From Helicobacteraceae bacterium (GTDB lineage Bacteria; Campylobacterota; Campylobacteria; Campylobacterales; Sulfurimonadaceae): DNA of 12,094 bases. The stretch is taken from positions 1 through 12,094 of the forward strand of contig CANMHZ010000018.1 of assembly GCA_947497635.1 (NCBI GenBank), written 5' to 3'. The position numbers and the translations under genes are program-made. This document shows, piece after piece, positions 7,362-12,094 of this stretch (the first letter of the stretch is position 1; each line of letters starts with the position of its first letter). The notes under the pieces are model-generated. The model saw only the letters and a program-made list of their open reading frames with translations, was not told the DNA's origin and did not search any database.

Positions 7362-9848
7362 TTACACCTTTTCAATAGATACATTGCTAAAGCGGTAACC
7401 GCCGAACAATGCTTGGGAATTAATTTTTGAATCAAACGTTGGAAGATACGGTATATCTCCATTAATTTTTGAGTCATGAATAAACACAACTACCATCTCA
7501 CCCAAAGAAGTTCTCACCCGTACGCTATCTCCTGCACTCAACCCATTGCTATTCATAAATGAAGTCGATCCGTACAAGCCACCCGATTCCTGCAATTGAT
7601 GCGATGCCGCTGTAAATGACGTAAATTGTAAAACAGGATTTGCAAGGTATACGAGAGCACCTTTTAAACCATATTTCTCATCCAACGGCTGAACACTCTC
7701 ATCACCACTCACTTCACTACGCTGTGATTCAAGGACATATCCACGAACCTCTTCACCTGCATTCGTATAATAATTCGGTAATGTGTCAAATTCAACTGCC
7801 TTAAAACCTGCATTTAAAGGAAGTTGTGACGTATAATCTACGGTCAAAGCCTCTTTAACCCCAAGTGCAGAGGCAATATCGTTCAATTCATACCCACCGT
7901 ACGGCAATGCTGCATTGGTCGGATTCACACGTTTGTCGTTACTCGTTAATGTTCCCTCTTGCTGATTCAATGCCGGCATATCCAAATCACCCTCACCAAG
8001 TGCACTAAGGGTGAAGTTTCCTGCTGTATTATAACCTATTGTTTTAGTTCCAGCACTCTCATCCAAGTCACAAATAAGGGCAACCCCCAACGTATTGGCA
8101 AGATTGGGAACCATGGTTACACTAAATGATGTGTATTTCTCGATAAGTCCTACCAAACGTGCACAATTGGCAGCATTAGGGTGAGTATACAAATCGGAAC
8201 CAACTATTAACGCAAACGTTGATTTTTTAGCTAAATACTTAGTGAGTGTTTCGCTAAACCCAGCTGGTGCATTTAAAAGCTCTAAAAGTCGATTTTCATC
8301 GACTTCAACTTCTTTAGAAACTTTTTTCTTTACCGTTTTCGTTACGTGTTCACTCACCTCTTCTTCAACGCCACTTTCTGCATTGAGTACTTTTTTGACA
8401 ATAGTTTCAGTTACTTTTTCATCAACAGTCTCTTCTATTGTCACTGTTTTGGTGGAATGAAATGTTGCTAAATACGAGGTCAATTCAGAGGGCATCTCAG
8501 CTTTATCTCCAAAAAGATCCAACATCAAATACAAAGTTGCTTCTTCCATCAAAGGAGCATGGTTGATCTGCATAAGATTTTTTGACATAGCGGCAATAAC
8601 AGGATCACTAATAGGGTGAAAATATAATCCCGCCCCTTTGTTCATTGACAGTGCATTGTTCATAGCAAAACGGGCATTAGGGTTGTCCGTCTTAAGCGCT
8701 GTACCAATGGAAACAACGAAATCTGCAGAATGAACTTCTTTGAAAAATCCGTGATAAAGAGATTCACCCGTAATCGTACTGTAGTTGCTCAGAAAGTTTT
8801 TAAATACTCGTGCTTCCTCGTTAATCAGCTTGTATCCGAACTTCTCTTTGAGACGTTGTAAAATCATCGCCTCTTCATTGGTTATCGTCGAGGTGAAAGC
8901 AATAGTATCAGCATTTTTAAACGCATCAATCGCTGCATCAAATGCAATACTATTTTTCGTAACATTGCGATTTTCAAAATCATATCCATATCGTCCTGCA
9001 CCGCACAACGAAATGTAATTCCACTCGTTTTTGACACGATAAATTTTAGCATCAGGGTTCGTGATATCGGTATGTTTAATATCATAACTGATTTGACAAC
9101 CGGCACTACAGTGGGCACACGTGGCAGGAATTTGGGTATGTTCCCACGCATTGGATGTATACTGATAATCACTGCTTACCAACGCACCAACAGGACAAAC
9201 AGCTGTACACTCACCGCAGTTGGTACAATCAAGCGTTGTCCCTGCATTAGGGGCGATAAGCGATTTATTGAGCTTATTCCACATTGCATAGGCATCTTTG
9301 GGCATGGACTCTTTAAATGCAGCTTCAATATTCTCACCACCGCGAGCAACCGTTGAAAGTGCTGCATCACCGATCATATCTTTACAAACGGTAATACAAC
9401 GCTCACACATAATACACAAAGCAGGATCGTAATGGATAAGTCCCCAATTTTGTGTTGGCTTGTGGGTATCGGCAATCGAATAGGTTTGTTTATCAACGCC
9501 CACTTCAAGAGTATAATTTTGGAGTTCACACTCTCCCGATTGGTCACATACACCGCATTCAAGAGGATGATTGACATCATATACCTCCATAATAGCACGT
9601 TTTTCGGTTTCAATCGTAGAGGTTGTGGTTGTGATGTTCATCCCCTGCTTTGCTTTTGCATTACACGCATAAACTTGTTTACCATCCGCTTCTACGAGAC
9701 AAATACGACACGCCAAAGTTGGCGAGCAACGTGTCAGATAACAGATGGCAGGAATAAATATCCCATTGGAGCGTGCTGCATTAAGGATAAACTCACCCTC
9801 TTGCGTTTGAACCTCTTTACCGTCTATGGTTATCGTTATTACACTCAT
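7362..9848 (-). CDS. nuoG: NADH-quinone oxidoreductase subunit G, second paralogue (NuoG-like, with extra ferredoxin cluster and charged insertion)
   Basis: NuoG is the large iron-sulfur subunit of the peripheral arm. This 828-residue copy has an N-terminal [2Fe-2S] domain with C36-x10-C47-x2-C50-x11-C62 (N1b type). A His-Cys3 [4Fe-4S] motif follows: H94-x3-C98-x2-C101-x5-C107 (N5 type). Next is a double ferredoxin motif, C145/C148/C151/C155 and C208/C211/C214/C218 followed by P219. Then comes an N7-type motif, C244-x2-C247-x3-C251-x30-C282. The rest resembles the degenerate molybdopterin-oxidoreductase domain of NuoG, with TNEEAMILQRLK (323-334) shared with the neighbouring copy. A lysine/glutamate/valine/threonine-rich insertion occupies about 466-520 and is absent from the upstream paralogue. 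The start lies three bases after the other nuoG, with a GGTGGGGAG site upstream. It is clearly a paralogue from an old tandem duplication; whether it forms part of the same complex is inference. Confidence 0.93.
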   Translation of the reverse strand: MSVITITIDGKEVQTQEGEFILNAARSNGIFIPAICYLTRCSPTLACRICLVEADGKQVYACNAKAKQGMNITTTTSTIETEKRAIMEVYDVNHPLECGVCDQSGECELQNYTLEVGVDKQTYSIADTHKPTQNWGLIHYDPALCIMCERCITVCKDMIGDAALSTVARGGENIEAAFKESMPKDAYAMWNKLNKSLIAPNAGTTLDCTNCGECTAVCPVGALVSSDYQYTSNAWEHTQIPATCAHCSAGCQISYDIKHTDITNPDAKIYRVKNEWNYISLCGAGRYGYDFENRNVTKNSIAFDAAIDAFKNADTIAFTSTITNEEAMILQRLKEKFGYKLINEEARVFKNFLSNYSTITGESLYHGFFKEVHSADFVVSIGTALKTDNPNARFAMNNALSMNKGAGLYFHPISDPVIAAMSKNLMQINHAPLMEEATLYLMLDLFGDKAEMPSELTSYLATFHSTKTVTIEETVDEKVTETIVKKVLNAESGVEEEVSEHVTKTVKKKVSKEVEVDENRLLELLNAPAGFSETLTKYLAKKSTFALIVGSDLYTHPNAANCARLVGLIEKYTSFSVTMVPNLANTLGVALICDLDESAGTKTIGYNTAGNFTLSALGEGDLDMPALNQQEGTLTSNDKRVNPTNAALPYGGYELNDIASALGVKEALTVDYTSQLPLNAGFKAVEFDTLPNYYTNAGEEVRGYVLESQRSEVSGDESVQPLDEKYGLKGALVYLANPVLQFTSFTAASHQLQESGGLYGSTSFMNSNGLSAGDSVRVRTSLGEMVVVFIHDSKINGDIPYLPTFDSKINSQALFGGYRFSNVSIEKV
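8319..8435 (-). repeat. internal 23-residue duplication in the charged insertion of the second NuoG
   Basis: Residues 472-487 (EETVDEKVTETIVKKV) and 495-510 (EEEVSEHVTKTVKKKV) align without gaps with a 23-residue offset, sharing the pattern EExVxExVTxTxxKKV. The DNA copies (8388-8435 and 8319-8366) have diverged but remain comparable. The repeat explains much of the insertion that separates this NuoG from its upstream paralogue. Confidence 0.7.
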
Positions 9849-9851
9849 GAT

Positions 9852-12094
9852 TTAACTCCCCACCTTTGTAAGTTTAATTTTTTCAAAACGGTACGTCTGC
9901 GGAAATCCACCAAACGAGGTATCAAATGTTGGCGCTAAGGCTATCGTCCCCTTCAAACTTTCATCGAGAATGAAAGTTCGAACCGTAGCCGTTCCTTCGA
10001 TTTGAATGAGTTCACCACCACTAAGACGAGCGGCCGCTGCAAACTGTGCCGATCCACGAAGTGACGTATCGTGCTCTAACTGTGATGTACGTTCGGTATA
10101 ACCGTTAAACTGATTCACAGGATTGGAATAATAAACAACCGTACCATTGAACTCTGGCAAATCATCAATCTCTTCTAACACACCATTTACGCTACACTCC
10201 ATCGTTTCCAATCGATAACCACGATGATCTTCACCCAACGGACCGTAAAAGTTTTCCAAAGCATCAAATTCTATTGCTTTAAATCCTTTTGCTATAGGTA
10301 GTTGAACCGTATAATCAATGGTGTTTTCCGCTTTTACCCCTAAAGAAATGGCAATATCGTTGAGACAATACCCCTCAAACGCAACCGCAACATTGGTACT
10401 TAGAAGCTGATAGTTGAGACTAACGAATGTCCCCTCTTGTTGGTTAAGAGCAGGAAGTGCCATATCATGCGCTCCCAATGAACCGACGACGAAATCACCT
10501 TTTGCATTGTAGCCGACAACATCGGATATATTCTCATCTTGATCTAAATCACAAATCAACGAAACACCTACCGTATTGACGTTTTGAGGAATCACGACAA
10601 GGGAATAGTCACTGTATTTCTCAATCAATCCACACAAACTGGCAATATTAGCCGCACGTTTGTGATTCAATACGTCCGAACCGATAATCAAAGTTTTACG
10701 TTTGGCACGACGCAACGAGGCTGCAATGAGATCAAACTCTTCATCTCCGACATTGGACTCAGCACACAAGTAGCCATCATCCAACGAATCCAAAAATGCT
10801 TTTGTCTCATCACTGACATCGCAATTCTTCAAAAGAGTTTGGGCAAGCATCGCTACAACCCCCTCTTCCGAACCTGCTTCATATCGCACCATTTGGGTAA
10901 TAACATTTTGAAGTAAAGCATCTTCAAGCGGGTGCATATAAACGACACGGGCACCATTATGGCGTGCAGCTGTCGTCATCGCGTAACGAACTGCTGGATT
11001 ATCCGTACTAACTCGTCCACCCAATACAATGATTCCATCGCTTTGAGCTATCGCGTCCAATGAACCGCTAAACGCACTTTTTCCACTTACGCAACTATAC
11101 GCGCTCATAAAGGATTGATACGCCCTCGCCTCTTCATTAAAAAGCTTAGTCCCCATCTTGACTTTGAGACGCTGTAAAATCATTGCTTCTTCATTGGTGA
11201 TAAGAGAGCTAAAACGGATTGCTTTCGCATTTTTAAACGAATCAACCGCTTTTGCAAAAAGTTCTTTATCTTTGGAGGCTTGAATATCAAAATCAAATCC
11301 AAAACGTCCTGCACCACACAACGTAGCTACTTCAAAATTATTCGTAACACGGTAAATTTTTGGTTTTGCCCCAAGAGAATTGGAAGTGTGTTTAACTTCA
11401 TACGTCAAGGAACATCCAGCCGAACAGTGCGCACACGTAGCAGGAATTTGGGTTAACTCCCACGCATTGGCACTGTATTGAAACTCTGAGCTCACTAATG
11501 CTCCAACCGGACACACAGCGATACACTCACCACAAAAAGTACAATCAAGTTTGTCGTTGTTCTTAGGGACAACCGCCGATTTGTATCCTCCAAATTGGAG
11601 GGTAATCGCATCATCACCAATAATCTCATTACAAACATGAACACATTTTTCGCATAAAATACATAGGGATGGATCGTAGTTAATCAATCCCCAGTGTTCA
11701 ATCTTGCGATGTTGCTCTTTTGCACTGAAATGTTGTTCCGAGATGCCAAATTCCAATGTTTTATTTTGGAGGTCACACGCCCCTGATTTATCACATACGC
11801 CACACTCTAAAGGGTGGTTAACGTCATACAAACGCATGATATTGGTACGCTCTTGCTGCAAACGATCCGAATCAATCGTGACAGCCAGCCCTTGCGTGGG
11901 TGGAGTTTGACAACTTAAGATCAATCCATCGACGCTGTCGGCTTCAACAACACACAAACGACATGATGCACACGGTTTTGTTTTTTCAATATAACACATC
12001 GTTGGGATATAAAATCCTGCTTTACGTGCCGCTTGAAGAATCGTCTCACCCTTAAGCGCCGTAACGGGTTGGTTATTTATCGTAAATTCTATCA
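9852..12094 (-). CDS. nuoG: NADH-quinone oxidoreductase subunit G, first paralogue (start codon cut after one base by window edge)
   Basis: The frame runs to the right edge, where the last two bases read as the TG of a start codon followed by IEFTINNQPV, typical of a NuoG N-terminus. The full protein would be 747 residues. The ATG at 11999 is internal: starting there would delete the [2Fe-2S] domain fold. Numbering from the inferred start, the motifs are C34-x10-C45-x2-C48-x13-C62 (N1b), H94-x3-C98-x2-C101-x5-C107 (N5), C145/C148/C151/C155 plus C185/C188/C191/C195 followed by P196 (double ferredoxin), and C221-x2-C224-x3-C228-x31-C260 (N7). The remainder is the degenerate molybdopterin-oxidoreductase domain. 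It should wire electrons from the donor site to NuoI. It is shorter than the downstream copy, lacking both the charged insertion and about 23 residues between the ferredoxin motifs. Confidence 0.94.
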   Translation of the reverse strand, partial: IEFTINNQPVTALKGETILQAARKAGFYIPTMCYIEKTKPCASCRLCVVEADSVDGLILSCQTPPTQGLAVTIDSDRLQQERTNIMRLYDVNHPLECGVCDKSGACDLQNKTLEFGISEQHFSAKEQHRKIEHWGLINYDPSLCILCEKCVHVCNEIIGDDAITLQFGGYKSAVVPKNNDKLDCTFCGECIAVCPVGALVSSEFQYSANAWELTQIPATCAHCSAGCSLTYEVKHTSNSLGAKPKIYRVTNNFEVATLCGAGRFGFDFDIQASKDKELFAKAVDSFKNAKAIRFSSLITNEEAMILQRLKVKMGTKLFNEEARAYQSFMSAYSCVSGKSAFSGSLDAIAQSDGIIVLGGRVSTDNPAVRYAMTTAARHNGARVVYMHPLEDALLQNVITQMVRYEAGSEEGVVAMLAQTLLKNCDVSDETKAFLDSLDDGYLCAESNVGDEEFDLIAASLRRAKRKTLIIGSDVLNHKRAANIASLCGLIEKYSDYSLVVIPQNVNTVGVSLICDLDQDENISDVVGYNAKGDFVVGSLGAHDMALPALNQQEGTFVSLNYQLLSTNVAVAFEGYCLNDIAISLGVKAENTIDYTVQLPIAKGFKAIEFDALENFYGPLGEDHRGYRLETMECSVNGVLEEIDDLPEFNGTVVYYSNPVNQFNGYTERTSQLEHDTSLRGSAQFAAAARLSGGELIQIEGTATVRTFILDESLKGTIALAPTFDTSFGGFPQTYRFEKIKLTKVGS

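Larger units (their letters stand above)
1..12094 (-). other. nuo operon segment (nuoG-nuoG-nuoH-I-J-K-L-M-N)
   Basis: Nine consecutive minus-strand genes cover the whole window. Junctions, in transcription order: 3 bases between the two nuoG genes, 3 before nuoH, 10 before nuoI, 12 before nuoJ, a one-base TAATG overlap into nuoK, 6 before nuoL, 10 before nuoM, and a one-base TAATG overlap into nuoN. With no room for internal promoters or terminators between genes, the set is almost certainly one transcript with translational coupling. The order G-H-I-J-K-L-M-N is the standard bacterial complex I order; the extra nuoG is the departure from it. Both ends of the operon lie outside the window. 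Confidence 0.95.

Noticed and set aside
9432..9938. 168-residue plus-strand reading frame spanning the nuoG-nuoG junction
   Set aside because: It is antisense to conserved cysteine motifs of the second NuoG and the end of the first, has no recognisable domain, and its cysteine- and arginine-rich composition is what antisense reading of these genes gives.
11997..11999. ATG at 11999 as the start of the first nuoG
   Set aside because: The frame continues upstream with a typical NuoG N-terminal beta-grasp sequence to the window edge, where a start codon appears to be cut. Starting at 11999 would destroy the [2Fe-2S] domain.
1..12094. CRISPR arrays, insertion sequences, tRNA or rRNA genes, or a hidden novel system
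   Set aside because: The window is filled end to end by complex I genes with gaps of at most 12 bases. I saw no spaced direct repeats, terminal inverted repeats, transposase motifs or RNA gene structure.

Overview
The window is one uninterrupted stretch of a respiratory complex I (proton-pumping NADH dehydrogenase-1 type, Nuo) operon. It is read entirely from the minus strand, so transcription runs from high to low coordinates. In transcription order it holds nuoG (first copy, missing only the first base of its start codon at the right edge), a second complete nuoG-like gene, nuoH, nuoI, nuoJ, nuoK, nuoL, nuoM and nuoN (3' end cut off by the left edge). Junctions are 12 bases or less, and two neighbouring pairs overlap by one base as TAATG. 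No intergenic stretch is long enough for another gene, promoter or terminator. The upstream part of the operon (expected nuoA-D and whatever replaces nuoE/F) and the operon's terminator lie outside the window.

Organism: the protein sequences, the moderately AT-rich composition, and a nuo operon carrying two different nuoG genes in tandem suggest a member of Campylobacterota (formerly Epsilonproteobacteria), probably a free-living sulfur or hydrogen oxidiser of the Sulfurimonas/Sulfuricurvum type. This rests on recognising the sequences from memory. The phylum is fairly safe and the genus is a guess.

How the parts work together: the two NuoG proteins and NuoI belong to the peripheral arm and carry iron-sulfur clusters that pass electrons to the quinone site. 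NuoH forms the membrane side of the quinone site and joins the two arms. NuoJ, K, L, M and N are the membrane-arm subunits that move protons. The key charged residues of the antiporter-like subunits and of NuoK are all present, so the membrane pump looks fully functional.

The parts worth a second look are in the peripheral arm. There are two diverged NuoG paralogues. Both keep a complete eight-cysteine double [4Fe-4S] ferredoxin motif, where canonical complex I keeps only part of it. The second NuoG has a charged insertion containing an internal 23-residue duplication. NuoH has a quinone-site loop that has lost several normally acidic positions. This fits the known picture of Campylobacterota complex I taking electrons from a reduced carrier such as flavodoxin or ferredoxin rather than NADH, but the window alone does not prove it. 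I found no mobile element, CRISPR array, RNA gene or novel defence system here.
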